64,000 bases of DNA from assembly GCA_963169045.1 (NCBI GenBank), contig CAUJDF010000037.1, positions 62,001 to 126,000 on the forward strand. The letters run 5' to 3'. Below are positions 24,521 through 33,143 of the stretch, piece after piece. The notes beneath the pieces are model-generated. The model did no database searches, was not told where the DNA came from, and saw only the letters and a list, made by a program, of their open reading frames with translations. Within the stretch, counting starts at the first letter, position 1; each line of letters begins with the position of its first letter. The translations under genes were made by a program, and so were the position numbers. This stretch comes from Myxococcota bacterium. GTDB lineage: Bacteria > Myxococcota_A > Bradymonadia > UBA7976 > UBA1532.

Positions 24521-25789
24521 TCAGGCCTCCACCGCCCGGCGCGCGAATTCCGCCGCGCCGAGCGCCCCGGTGTAGATCGACTCCGGGTCGATGTTGATCG
24601 CCACGTCGCCGTAGTTCTCGCGCACGAGCTTGCGCAGCTCGCGCACGGCCGCCTCGTTCTTCGCCACGCCGCCGGTGAACGTGAACTGGTCCTTCACGCC
24701 GCCGGAGCGCGACAGGATCGACATCGCGCGCAGGATGATCGCCCGGTGCAGGCCGGCGAGGATGTCCTCGCGCTTCTCGCCGAGCGCCAGCCGGTCGCGC
24801 AGCTCGGCGCCGGCGAAGACCGTGCACGTCGAGTTGATCCGCACCGCCTTGCTCGAGCGCATCGCCATCGGTCCGAGCTCGTGCAGGCCCATGTTCATCT
24901 CGTCGGCGATGTAGCCCAGGTAGCGCCCGCAGCCGGCGGCGCAGCGGTCGTTCATCTGGAAGTTCTCGACGATGCCCGCCCCGTCGACCTGGATGGCCTT
25001 CGTGTCCTGCCCGCCGATGTCGAGCACCGTGCGCGTGCCGGGATACTGCAGGTGCGCGCCGAGGCCGTGGCACAGGATCTCGGAGCGGATGTGCTCCTTC
25101 GAGAAGGGGAGGCGCACGCGGCCGTAGCCGGTGCCGACGACGTAGGCCTCGTCGAAGTCGACGTCGAGCGCGGCCTGGACGGCGGGGCCGAGCGCCGTGC
25201 CGCCGACGCGCTCGAACGCGGTGCGCAGCTTGCCCTTGATGTCGTCGGAGGGCACGCGGTTCTCGGCCTCGATGATCGACTTGTCGTAGACGTGCAGCAG
25301 CAGGTCGAAGTCGAGGCCGGCGTCGCGGGCGACGAGGTCGCCGTGGCGCATGAACAGCGAGCCGGCGAGGTCGCGGAAGAAGTCGGACTTGCGCGCCGCG
25401 CCCGGCTCGAACAGGGCGGGCGCCTCCGTCCGCAGCGCGGCGAACACCGCGTCGAGCGCGTCGGCCACGGCGCGCTCCCGCCCGGCGAAGCGCGGGCCGG
25501 CGGCGTTACGGCGGCAGGTGGCCTCGAGCTCGCCGAGCTGCTCCTGGAACTGCACCAGCCGGAACGCGCGCTCGAGCCGGTCGAGGAAGTCGCCGCCCTC
25601 GTCGCCGAGCGCCCGCCGGAACAGCGACAGCCGCGCCCCGACGTACGCCTCCAGCTTCGCGACGCGGCACGCCGTGTCGTAGTTCGACCGCGAGTTGGTG
25701 ATGCCGCGCCCGAGCACGCGCCGCTCCGCGTCGATCAGCACCGCCTTCGTCGTCGTCGATCCCAGGTCGATGCCCACGTAACACTTCAT
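24521..25789 (-). CDS. bcrA: Benzoyl-CoA reductase subunit A (ATPase)
   Basis: 422 residues from ATG at 25789, chosen over an in-frame GTG nine bases upstream because AGGTG is then correctly placed. The first ATPase motif is [17 protein letters not shown], the second [12 protein letters not shown], and the adenosine motif FTGGVAKN. Cys283 and Cys287 sit in [12 protein letters not shown] and Cys322 in [12 protein letters not shown]; Cys283 and Cys322 repeat the 39-residue spacing seen in BcrD. The central insert of about 150 residues makes this the long A-type subunit (Thauera BcrA), whereas the Azoarcus BzdP subunit is near 290 residues. That size difference is my main reason for calling the enzyme Thauera-type. 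It works with BcrD as an ATP-driven electron activator in the cytoplasm. Confidence 0.95.
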   Translation of the reverse strand: MKCYVGIDLGSTTTKAVLIDAERRVLGRGITNSRSNYDTACRVAKLEAYVGARLSLFRRALGDEGGDFLDRLERAFRLVQFQEQLGELEATCRRNAAGPRFAGRERAVADALDAVFAALRTEAPALFEPGAARKSDFFRDLAGSLFMRHGDLVARDAGLDFDLLLHVYDKSIIEAENRVPSDDIKGKLRTAFERVGGTALGPAVQAALDVDFDEAYVVGTGYGRVRLPFSKEHIRSEILCHGLGAHLQYPGTRTVLDIGGQDTKAIQVDGAGIVENFQMNDRCAAGCGRYLGYIADEMNMGLHELGPMAMRSSKAVRINSTCTVFAGAELRDRLALGEKREDILAGLHRAIILRAMSILSRSGGVKDQFTFTGGVAKNEAAVRELRKLVRENYGDVAINIDPESIYTGALGAAEFARRAVEA

Positions 25790-25799
25790 GGCAGGCACC

Positions 25800-27074
25800 T
25801 CACGCGGCCGTCGGTCGGTTGCGGCGCTTCTGCTCGATCATCTGGAAGTAGCTGTCGAGCCGGTTCTTGACGTTGGCGGGCGAGAAGTAGCGCGGGTCGA
25901 CGAGGTCCGTCTCGATGAACGCCGCCGGCTTGCCGGTGCGCTTCTCGAGCTCGCGCATCATCAGCAGCTGGCCCGCCGAGAAGCTGTTGCAGCTCTTGAT
26001 CGAGTTGATCAACAGACCGTCGGCGTCGTAGTCGCGCATGTACTTCTCGAGCAGATCCACGCGCTGCGGCAGGTTGCGGTTCGTGTAGCAACCCATGCAG
26101 TAGTCGGCGAGCGTCTCGAGCGGCTTCGACGGGTCGTGGCGGAAGCCATCGTCGTACAGACCGCCGACCTTGGTGTAGGTGGAGGCGACGACGACCGCGC
26201 CCTCGTCGTAGAAGAGCTTCCAGAACTCGCGGAAGTGCGTCCAGTTGGGCGGCCCCTCGACCACCAGCCGGTAGCGCTGCTCGCCCATCTCTCCGTCGGG
26301 CGTGATCGGTCCCTGGCCGAGGGCGACGCGCTCCTCGATCTCGGCGCGCAACAGACGGTAGTACTCGGTGGCGTCGGGCGTGCCGCGGAACGCAGTGAAG
26401 ATGGGTCCGATGTAATAGACGCCGCCGAACCAGGCGTCGATCGGCGAGGGCCGATGGCGAGCGCTCTCGAGCACGCGCACGAGGTCGTCCTCGGCGCGCG
26501 CCGACTCGGCGAGGTGCTCGCGCAGCCGGTCGATATCGAACTTCTTGCCGCTGATGCGCTCGAGCGCCGGGATCACGACCTCGCGGATCTGTTTGACGAC
26601 GTAGCTGCGCATGTTCTCGGTGATGACGCCGTCGCCCGCGTAGGGCACGTGCAGCATCACCGTCTCGCAGTCGTATTGCTCGCGCAGCAGCTCGAACCAC
26701 TTCATGAACGTGAAGCAGCCGGTGTACGAGAGCAGCAACAGATCGGGCGAAGGCAGCGGCTCGCCGTTGGGCGCGAGGTTGCCTTTCGCCATCATGCCGA
26801 CGTCGGCCTTCACGTACGTGCAGACATCCTCGGAGTGGCCGAGCTTCTCGGCCTCGAGGATGTAGTTGCCGGTCTTCTTGCGCATGCCGTTCTGCAGCGC
26901 GTTGATCTCCGGCAGGTTGCTGACGACGTCGAAGCAGAGCAGCAGCTCGTTGAGGTTGCCGGGCACGAACGTCGACACGACCTTCTCGCCGTGCTGCGGC
27001 GCCCGGGTGAGACGATCGTAGTTCCGCGCGATCATCTCCTTCTGCTTGAGCATCGAGGGTTCTTTGACCGTCAC
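25800..27074 (-). CDS. bcrB: Benzoyl-CoA reductase subunit B (catalytic unit)
   Basis: 424 residues, close to BcrB. GTG at 27074 overlaps the bcrC stop (GTGA) and keeps the N-terminal [18 protein letters not shown], which matches what is known of BcrB starts; the inner ATG would remove part of it. It belongs to the HgdB/BcrB/BcrC family. Cys residues in [25 protein letters not shown] and [12 protein letters not shown] are candidate ligands of the two [4Fe-4S] clusters of the B-C unit. The conserved [14 protein letters not shown] is near the C-terminus. With BcrC it binds benzoyl-CoA and adds two electrons to the ring, giving cyclohexa-1,5-diene-1-carbonyl-CoA. It should be very oxygen-sensitive. 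Confidence 0.96.
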   Translation of the reverse strand: MTVKEPSMLKQKEMIARNYDRLTRAPQHGEKVVSTFVPGNLNELLLCFDVVSNLPEINALQNGMRKKTGNYILEAEKLGHSEDVCTYVKADVGMMAKGNLAPNGEPLPSPDLLLLSYTGCFTFMKWFELLREQYDCETVMLHVPYAGDGVITENMRSYVVKQIREVVIPALERISGKKFDIDRLREHLAESARAEDDLVRVLESARHRPSPIDAWFGGVYYIGPIFTAFRGTPDATEYYRLLRAEIEERVALGQGPITPDGEMGEQRYRLVVEGPPNWTHFREFWKLFYDEGAVVVASTYTKVGGLYDDGFRHDPSKPLETLADYCMGCYTNRNLPQRVDLLEKYMRDYDADGLLINSIKSCNSFSAGQLLMMRELEKRTGKPAAFIETDLVDPRYFSPANVKNRLDSYFQMIEQKRRNRPTAA

Positions 27075-28240
27075 GGGGCGCTCCAGAGCTTGATCGAGTC
27101 GGCGAAAGTGCCCGCCTGCTCGCGGATGGGCTGCATCTGGCCGGCGTTCTCGGCGTACTTGAACGAGGTGAAGGGGATGCCGGCGCGCTGCAGCGCCGAG
27201 TGCAGCATCGGGCGCTCGAGCAGCGCCGGATCGCAGAAGCTCGGCGCGGCGAAGACGACGCCCTCGGCCCCGGTGCGGCGCACCGAGTCGATCAGGAAGC
27301 GTCCCTTCTCGGCCTGGGTCGGCTCGTAGCGCATCGCCGTGCTGACCGAGCGGTGCAGGAAGGCGAGCGCGAGCTGCTCGAGCGGGTCGCCGTCGAGCGG
27401 CACGTCGCCCTGCAGCCAGCGCGAAACGAGCATGAAGTCGTCGTCGACGACGTAGCAGCCCGACAGCTCGATGCTCTTGATCAGGTTGAGCGGCGGCTGC
27501 TCGCAGAACGCGCCGGTCACCACCACGCGCGCGTTGTCGCGGCGCGGTCGCTCCTCGCGCGCCGCGGCGTCGAGGTATTCGCGCAGCAGGGCGCTGTGCT
27601 CCTCGACCGGGAGCACCATGCCGGCGCGCATCAGCAGGTAGACCTCAGTCGCCGGCGCCCGCCACGGCTCGCGCGCGCGCAGGTCGTAGACCGCCTGCAC
27701 GAACCGCCGGTTCTCGTTGTAGATCGCGATCGAGGCCCGCAGCGCGTCGTCGGTGATCCGCACCTCGCCGAGCCGCTCGAGCCCCTCGCGCAGCTCCGCG
27801 AGCTCATGCGCGTAGTAGCTCCCCCCGATGGCATCCACGTAGTTCTGCGGCACGTCGAAGTACCGCACGTACGCCTTCGGGAACATGATCTTCCACATGC
27901 CCGACAGATTGCGGATGACATCGCACGTGCTCGGAAAGAGCATGCCGTCGAGGAAGTCGACGCGCCCCGTCACGCCGAGCTCGATCGTCGAACGCGGGAT
28001 GCGACAGATGTAGCTCTGGTAGTACGCGTCGCCGTGGATGACCTCGAGCCCGTCGCCGCCGCCGAGGATGCCGACCGGCAGCATGCCCGCGGCGTGCACG
28101 ATCTCGCGCGGCACGTAGACGGGCATGTAGCCGACGACCTTGCGGCCGGGGGCGGCGGCCTTCCAGGCGCGGACGGACGCGAAGTCGAGGTCCTCGTACA
28201 GCGCGAGGCAGCGGCGGGTGATCTCGGCGGTGGTGGTCAT
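27071..28240 (-). CDS. bcrC: Benzoyl-CoA reductase subunit C (catalytic unit)
   Basis: 389 residues from ATG at 28240, which overlaps the dch stop (ATGA), a sign of translational coupling. Longer upstream in-frame reading is antisense of dch and is not used. HgdB-like family: PVYVPREIVHAAGMLPVG at the N-terminus, then YICRIPRSTIELG, LFPSTCDVIRN and VTGAFCEQPPLNLI supply the conserved Cys. The length agrees with BcrC of Thauera. It pairs with BcrB to form the substrate-binding part of the reductase, taking electrons from the BcrA-BcrD cluster. The GTGA overlap at its end with bcrB keeps B and C in equal amounts. Confidence 0.95.
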   Translation of the reverse strand: MTTTAEITRRCLALYEDLDFASVRAWKAAAPGRKVVGYMPVYVPREIVHAAGMLPVGILGGGDGLEVIHGDAYYQSYICRIPRSTIELGVTGRVDFLDGMLFPSTCDVIRNLSGMWKIMFPKAYVRYFDVPQNYVDAIGGSYYAHELAELREGLERLGEVRITDDALRASIAIYNENRRFVQAVYDLRAREPWRAPATEVYLLMRAGMVLPVEEHSALLREYLDAAAREERPRRDNARVVVTGAFCEQPPLNLIKSIELSGCYVVDDDFMLVSRWLQGDVPLDGDPLEQLALAFLHRSVSTAMRYEPTQAEKGRFLIDSVRRTGAEGVVFAAPSFCDPALLERPMLHSALQRAGIPFTSFKYAENAGQMQPIREQAGTFADSIKLWSAP

Positions 28241-28992
28241 GCGGGCTCCCAGCGGGGCGGGCGCTTCTCGAGGAAGGCATGCAGACCCTCGACGGCGTCG
28301 CCGGTCTGCATCAGCTCGTCGAGGTAGAGGCGCTCGAGGGCGCGCAGACGCGGCACGAGCGTCTCGGCCAGCTCGTGGCGCGCGGCGCGCGTGGCGAAGC
28401 GCAGCGAGGTGGCGCTCAGGCCGGCGAGGTGCGCGTCGAACCAGGCCAGCGCCGCCGCTTCGGGATCGGCCGCCACGGCGTCGACGAGCCCGATCGAGGC
28501 GGCCTCGAGCGCGTCGATCGTCCGCCCGGAGAGCAGCAGCTCCTCGGCGGCGCCGCGTCCGATGCGCCAGGGCAGCAGCACCGAGGCGGCGGGCGCGAAC
28601 ACACCGAGGCGGATCTCCGGCTGTCCCAGGCGCGCGTCGGGCGCGGCGAACACCCGGTGCGCGGCGCTTACGACCTCCAGACCGCCGCCGAGGCACTGCC
28701 CGCGCACGACGGCCAGCACCGGCACGGGCGAGAGCGCGACGCGCGCGATCAGGCCGTGGAAGCGCTCGAGCATCGCCGCCACCCCCTGCGGGAGGTGCTC
28801 CCCGACGCTCGCGCCGAAGCTGAAGTGCGGGCCCACGTGGTCGAGCAGGATCGCGCGCACGGCGGGGCCGGCATCGAGCGCCGCCGCGAGCGCCGCGGTC
28901 ATCGCCGCGTCGATCACGTTCGCCTTCGGGCGGGCGAGGCGGACGCGCAGCAGTCGCCCGTCGCGCTCCGTCCAGGTCGAGACGGGCGTCAC
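28237..28992 (-). CDS. dch: Cyclohexa-1,5-diene-1-carbonyl-CoA hydratase
   Basis: 251 residues; GTG at 28992 overlaps the oah stop (GTGA). Crotonase fold: the first oxyanion-hole segment is HFSFGASVGEHLP and the second is VVRGQCLGGGLEV. The stretch LGQPEIRLGVFAPAAS is typical of dienoyl-CoA hydratases of this pathway rather than general enoyl-CoA hydratases. It adds water to the cyclic dienoyl-CoA made by the reductase and yields 6-hydroxycyclohex-1-ene-1-carbonyl-CoA, the substrate of the Had enzyme two genes upstream. Its place between oah and bcrC, with stop-start overlaps on both sides, strongly supports the assignment. Confidence 0.94.
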   Translation of the reverse strand: MTPVSTWTERDGRLLRVRLARPKANVIDAAMTAALAAALDAGPAVRAILLDHVGPHFSFGASVGEHLPQGVAAMLERFHGLIARVALSPVPVLAVVRGQCLGGGLEVVSAAHRVFAAPDARLGQPEIRLGVFAPAASVLLPWRIGRGAAEELLLSGRTIDALEAASIGLVDAVAADPEAAALAWFDAHLAGLSATSLRFATRAARHELAETLVPRLRALERLYLDELMQTGDAVEGLHAFLEKRPPRWEPA

Positions 28993-30077
28993 CGCCGCTT
29001 CCCCGGCATGAGGCTCTCGGTCAGCTCGGGCGTCCACGGCGTGCCGCGCGCCAGCGCCTGCCGCAGCGTCACGAAGTCGATCTCGCGGTCGTCCTTCGTG
29101 CCCTCGTTGAACGCCCGGAAGCCGGCGCGCGCCTCGGTCATCATGTTCAGCGCCAGCCAGGCCCGGGATCCCTCGCGGTTGCGGTCCCAGGCCGCGAGCT
29201 TCGGCTTGCGGATCTCTTCGATCGTCTTCGTCGTGCAGTCGGGGAAGGTCAGCAGCAGCTTGCCGCACAGCGCCTCGACGCGCTCGTCGAGCGCCGTCAG
29301 GTCGACGGTGCCGCGCTTGAGCAGCGCCTTGCCTTCGTCGAGCGCCGCGCCCGTCTTCGCCTCGCCGTGCACGAAGCGGCCGTACTCGTCGAACAGACGG
29401 TCGGTGACGATGAGCGGGTTGGCGACGTAGCGGCCGTCGACCTTCAGCGCCGGGACGACGTCGGTGATCATGCCTTCGCGATACGCGCGGTGCGCCGACC
29501 AAGGCTCGCACAGCACGCCGGCCTCCATCGCGCGCTCGTTGCCGACGAGCAGGGGCAGAAAGTCGGTCGCGCCGCCGATCGGCGCCGACCCGTGCTTGGG
29601 GCCGGCCTGCCCGAAACGCGCGAGGTCCTGCGCGATCGAGAAGTCGCAGGCCATGCCGATCTCCTGCCCGCCGCCGATGCGCATGCCGTTGACACGACAC
29701 ACCACCGGCCGATCGCAGGTCAGGATCGACGTGACCATGTCGTTGAACAGACGCATGTATTGCCGGTACTCCTGCGGGTTGCCCGCGTAGTACTCGGCGT
29801 ATTCCTTCGTGTTTCCGCCCGTGCAGAACGCCTTGTCGCCGCTGCCGGTGAACACGACGCAGGCCACGTCGCGCGCGTTCGACGCCGCCCGGAAGGCGAG
29901 GATGACCCCCTTGACCATCTCGGTCGTGTACGAGTTGTACTGCGCCGGATTGTCGAGCGTGATCCAGGCGTTGTAGAGGCCCTCGGCCAGCGTGCCGTCC
30001 GGGCGCTTCGCGGGGCGCTTCTCGAAGATCACGCCGGGGGCGGCGATCTCGGACACGAGCTCGTGGTTCTTCAGCAT
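28989..30077 (-). CDS. oah: 6-oxocyclohex-1-ene-1-carbonyl-CoA hydrolase (ring opening)
   Basis: 362 residues from ATG at 30077. Crotonase superfamily member with the long N- and C-terminal extensions of Oah. Key stretches are KAFCTGGNTKEYAEYYAG, NGMRIGGGQEIGMACDF, and FGQAGPKHGSAPIGGATDF, all characteristic of the family. It adds water to the ring ketone and hydrolyses the C-C bond, giving 3-hydroxypimelyl-CoA, the first open-chain intermediate, which then enters beta-oxidation. The gene is 13 bases behind had and overlaps dch by four bases. Oah is the usual marker gene for anaerobic benzoyl-CoA degradation, so this call anchors the whole operon. Confidence 0.97.
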   Translation of the reverse strand: MLKNHELVSEIAAPGVIFEKRPAKRPDGTLAEGLYNAWITLDNPAQYNSYTTEMVKGVILAFRAASNARDVACVVFTGSGDKAFCTGGNTKEYAEYYAGNPQEYRQYMRLFNDMVTSILTCDRPVVCRVNGMRIGGGQEIGMACDFSIAQDLARFGQAGPKHGSAPIGGATDFLPLLVGNERAMEAGVLCEPWSAHRAYREGMITDVVPALKVDGRYVANPLIVTDRLFDEYGRFVHGEAKTGAALDEGKALLKRGTVDLTALDERVEALCGKLLLTFPDCTTKTIEEIRKPKLAAWDRNREGSRAWLALNMMTEARAGFRAFNEGTKDDREIDFVTLRQALARGTPWTPELTESLMPGKRR

Positions 30078-30090
30078 GGGACTCTGCCTC

Positions 30091-31134
30091 TCATGGGATC
30101 AGGACCGCGCGGCGCTCGAGGCGGTGGGCCCGGGCCGCGGCGAACACATCGGCGATGGCATCGAGCGGGTGCGCCTCGACGAACGGCGCCACCTGCACGC
30201 CGCCGTCGAGCACGAGGTCGAGCGCCGGCGGGTAGTGCTCGGGGGCGCAGCCCCAGTTGCCGAGCGCCCGCGCGTGGAACGCCATCAGGTTCGAGAGCCG
30301 CACCTCGACGCGTTCGAGCGTGAAGCCGACGACCACCAGCGTCGCGCCGTGCACGAGCAGGCCGTACGCCGCCTCCTGCCCGGCCTTCGCGCCGGAGCAC
30401 TCGAAGATCTTCCACTCGGTCGGCCGCTTCGCGTGCCGCCCGACGGCCTTGCGCAGCTCCTTCGCCGGCACCTCGCGCGCGTCGACGACGTGCGCGCCGA
30501 GCCGCGCCGCGGCCTCGAGGCGGCGGGCGTCGACGTCGATCGCGACCACGTCCGCGCCGGCAGCGGCGGCGATCTGGGCGGCGTAGAGCCCGACCCCGCC
30601 GACACCGACGACGACGGCGAGATCGCCGGGCGCGACGCCCGCGAGGCACACCGCCTGGAAGGGCGTCGAGACGGCGTCGGCGACGACGGCGACCTGCCAC
30701 AGCTCGAGACCGGCGGCGCCCAGGCGCGCCTCGTCGACGAGACACAGGTCGTCGGCGGGCACCGTGAGGTGCGTCGCGAAGCCGCCGTCGATGTCGTTGC
30801 CGGGCATCTTCTGCGCGCGGCACAGACTGCGGCGTCCGCGCCGGCACAGGTCGCAGTCGTTGCACGGCAGCACCGCCGGCACGATGACCGCGCGCCCGAC
30901 GAGCGCCGCCGGACCCTCGACCACGCGGCCGCTCACCTCGTGTCCGAGGACGAGCGGCAGCGGGTGGTTCGTGCGCACCCCGTCGAAGTGGAAGCCGAGA
31001 TCGGTGTGGCACACGCCGCAGCCGGCGACGGCGACGAGCGCCTCGCCGGGACCGGGCGCGCGCGGCTCGAAGCGCTCTCTCTCGGGCGGTTGTCCGACGA
31101 CCTTCGTGACCCAGCGACGCGGCGTCTCGCTCAT
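30091..31134 (-). CDS. had: 6-hydroxycyclohex-1-ene-1-carbonyl-CoA dehydrogenase
   Basis: 347 residues from ATG at 31134. Zinc-type medium-chain dehydrogenase: the catalytic-zinc segment is [16 protein letters not shown] with GHEVSG following; the structural zinc site is [15 protein letters not shown]. The Rossmann segment is [23 protein letters not shown], here with an acidic residue after the next strand (VAIDVD), which favours NAD over NADP. The conserved [15 protein letters not shown] is typical of Had. It oxidises the ring hydroxyl to the ketone used by Oah. As first gene of the operon it starts 88 bases from the divergent glutaryl-CoA dehydrogenase gene, so the two units may share regulation. 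Confidence 0.93.
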   Translation of the reverse strand: MSETPRRWVTKVVGQPPERERFEPRAPGPGEALVAVAGCGVCHTDLGFHFDGVRTNHPLPLVLGHEVSGRVVEGPAALVGRAVIVPAVLPCNDCDLCRRGRRSLCRAQKMPGNDIDGGFATHLTVPADDLCLVDEARLGAAGLELWQVAVVADAVSTPFQAVCLAGVAPGDLAVVVGVGGVGLYAAQIAAAAGADVVAIDVDARRLEAAARLGAHVVDAREVPAKELRKAVGRHAKRPTEWKIFECSGAKAGQEAAYGLLVHGATLVVVGFTLERVEVRLSNLMAFHARALGNWGCAPEHYPPALDLVLDGGVQVAPFVEAHPLDAIADVFAAARAHRLERRAVLIP

Positions 31135-31222
31135 GGACCTCAGAGGTAGTCGGCCGATGCGTCCGAGCGCGTCAGCCGTTCGACCGAGGCACGGCGGAAC
31201 GCCGCTCGGCCATGCTCCCGCC
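31135..31222. promoter_or_regulatory. Divergent promoter region of the benzoyl-CoA genes
   Basis: The 88 bases between had and gcdH must hold promoters for both directions. The only structure I see is a small hairpin, CGGCG-GAA-CGCCG, at 31192-31204 in the gcdH leader. I see no clear -35/-10 pair and no obvious BadR-, BoxR- or Fnr-type site. Confidence 0.35.
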
Positions 31223-32398
31223 ATGAAGCAACGCCCCCCGTTCCGCTGGGACGACCCGCTGCTCCTCGAGGAGCAGCTCGACGAACAGGAGCGCATGGTG
31301 CGCGACACCGCGCGCGCCTATGCGGCCTCGCGATTGCTGCCGCGCGTCGTGACCGCCGCTCGCGCCGAGGTCTTCGACCGCGAGATCCTCACCGAGATGG
31401 GCGGCCTCGGCCTGCTCGGCCCGACGATCGACGGCTACGGCTGCGCGGGACTCGGCTACGTCGCCTATGGCCTCGTCGCGCGCGAGATCGAGCGCGTCGA
31501 CAGCGGCTATCGCTCGGCGATGAGCGTGCAGTCGAGCCTGGTGATGCACCCGATCCACGCCTACGGGACCGAGGCGCAGCGGCAGCGCTTCCTGCCGCGC
31601 CTCGCGACGGGCGAGCTCGTCGGCGCGTTCGGCCTCACCGAGCCCGACCACGGCTCCGATCCCGGCGGCATGCAGAGCCGAGCGCGCCGCGTCGACGGCG
31701 GCTTTCGTCTCTGCGGCACCAAGACGTGGATCACGAACGCCCCGATCGCCGACGTCTTCGTCGTCTGGGCGAAGGACGACGAGGGCGTGATCCGCGGCTT
31801 CCTGCTCGAGCGCGGGATGGCGGGCCTCTCGACGCCGCGCATCGAGGGCAAGTGCTCGCTGCGCGCGTCGATCACCGGCGAGATCGTGATGGACGACGTG
31901 TTCGTCCCCGACGACGCCTGGCTGCCGGAGGCGCGCGGGCTCGGCGGCCCGTTCGGCTGCCTCGACCGCGCGCGCTACGGCATCGCGTGGGGCGCGCTCG
32001 GCGCCGCCGAGGCCTGCTGGCTCGCGGCGCGCAGCTACACGCTCGAGCGCAAGCAGTTCGGGCGTCCGCTCGCCGCCACCCAGCTCGTGCAGCGCAAGCT
32101 CGCCGACATGCAGACCGAGATCACGCTCGGCCTGCAGGCCGTGCTGCGCGTCGGCCGTCTGATGGACGCCGGCCGCGCCGCCTCGGAGCTCGTCTCGCTC
32201 GTGAAGCGCAACTCGTGCGGCAAGGCGCTCGACATCGCGCGGACCGCCCGCGACATGCACGGCGGCAACGGGATCGTCGACACGTTCCATGTCATCCGCC
32301 ACGTGATGAACCTCGAGGCGGTCAACACCTACGAAGGCACGCACGACATCCACGCGCTGATCCTCGGACGCGCGCAGACCGGGCTGTCGGCTTTCTGA
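31223..32398 (+). CDS. gcdH: Glutaryl-CoA dehydrogenase
   Basis: 391 residues from ATG at 31223. Acyl-CoA dehydrogenase fold throughout: [15 protein letters not shown] and [18 protein letters not shown] for FAD and substrate, then [15 protein letters not shown] and [17 protein letters not shown], where Glu371 is the expected catalytic base. The [20 protein letters not shown] start and [11 protein letters not shown] stretch are typical of the glutaryl-CoA branch. It oxidises glutaryl-CoA to crotonyl-CoA (decarboxylating) or glutaconyl-CoA; the two types cannot be told apart here. Glutaryl-CoA is the beta-oxidation product of 3-hydroxypimelyl-CoA, so the gene completes the lower pathway of the divergent operon. 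Confidence 0.93.
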   Translation: MKQRPPFRWDDPLLLEEQLDEQERMVRDTARAYAASRLLPRVVTAARAEVFDREILTEMGGLGLLGPTIDGYGCAGLGYVAYGLVAREIERVDSGYRSAMSVQSSLVMHPIHAYGTEAQRQRFLPRLATGELVGAFGLTEPDHGSDPGGMQSRARRVDGGFRLCGTKTWITNAPIADVFVVWAKDDEGVIRGFLLERGMAGLSTPRIEGKCSLRASITGEIVMDDVFVPDDAWLPEARGLGGPFGCLDRARYGIAWGALGAAEACWLAARSYTLERKQFGRPLAATQLVQRKLADMQTEITLGLQAVLRVGRLMDAGRAASELVSLVKRNSCGKALDIARTARDMHGGNGIVDTFHVIRHVMNLEAVNTYEGTHDIHALILGRAQTGLSAF

Positions 32399-32415
32399 TG
32401 CTCATGAGAGGTGCC

Positions 32416-32853
32416 ATGAAGATCACCGACGCGCTGCGCGGCGAGCACGCCCCGCTCTGCGATCTGTTGCGCCACGTCGACGGGGAGGCGCGCGCGCTCC
32501 CGACGCTCGAAGCCGTGCGGGCCGTGGCGGCGGTCGTGGTCGCGGCGCTCGTGCCCCACGCGCGCGCCGAGGACGAGCTGTTCTTCGCGCCGCTGCTCGC
32601 GTCGGGCGTCGACGCCGGCCCGCTGGCGTACATGCACGACGAGCACCTCGACATCGAGGGCGCGCTGCAGGGGGCGATGGTCGCCTCGGATCGCGCCACC
32701 GCGGTCGGCCATCTGCTGCGCGCCGTCTCGCTGGCGCTCGAGCACTTCGAGAAGGAGGAGGAGATCGTCTTTCCCGCCGCCGACGACGCGCTCGACGAGG
32801 CGACGCTCGAGCGCTACGGCGCGGACTGGGCGCGGGCGCGCCGGCGGTACTGA
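32416..32853 (+). CDS. Hemerythrin-like (HHE) protein
   Basis: 145 residues; ATG at 32416 follows GAGAGG, 17 bases after gcdH. It is a four-helix HHE-type protein: His in [46 protein letters not shown] and [15 protein letters not shown] are in the usual places for a di-iron site. Such proteins bind oxygen or nitric oxide or sense iron and oxygen. Co-transcription with gcdH, opposite an oxygen-sensitive reductase operon, suggests oxygen scavenging or sensing, but this is inference. The C-terminus has no extra domain. Confidence 0.8.
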   Translation: MKITDALRGEHAPLCDLLRHVDGEARALPTLEAVRAVAAVVVAALVPHARAEDELFFAPLLASGVDAGPLAYMHDEHLDIEGALQGAMVASDRATAVGHLLRAVSLALEHFEKEEEIVFPAADDALDEATLERYGADWARARRRY

Positions 32854-32960
32854 CGGGCTCGTTCGACGGACGGCGCTGGTCGGGCAAAGGTGTGAACCGC
32901 TACGCGCACGGGAGGAGCTCGGGTGAGGCGGGCTCGGGGCCGGCGGGGTGCGGGCGGGCG

Positions 32961-33143
32961 CTACGCGGTGGGCGCGGCGGGGTCGTCGACCGGCGGGGCG
33001 GCCGGCTCGGCCGCCGGCTGCGTGCCGACGGCGCGGCGGCGGTGGGCGACGCCGACGTGGATGAGGTCGGCGCGGCGTGTCAGCACGGCGCGCGCGGCCG
33101 CGGCCCACTCGCGGTACCAGCGGTACAGCGCGACGAGCGTCAG
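32961..33143 (-). other. Possible 60-residue reading frame lacking a normal start
   Basis: The frame runs to TAG at 32961 and reads [16 protein letters not shown] then a Lys-free, Arg-rich helix and a Pro/Ala tail, which looks protein-like. The only start at its head is CTG at 33143, which overlaps the stop of the collagen-like gene (CTGA). An inner GTG would leave about 41 residues with no ribosome site. It could be a coupled small protein, the decayed end of a longer gene, or chance in GC-rich DNA. The rest of the 286-base gap 32854-33139 shows nothing I can name. Confidence 0.2.

Noticed and set aside
25800..28240. 2-hydroxyglutaryl-CoA dehydratase subunits
   Set aside because: The family is shared, but the subunit sizes, the N-terminus of BcrB and the linkage to dch, oah and had fit benzoyl-CoA reductase.
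28237..28992. General enoyl-CoA hydratase of beta-oxidation
   Set aside because: Its LGQPEIRLGVFAPAAS stretch and its position inside the bcr operon fit the cyclic dienoyl-CoA hydratase better.
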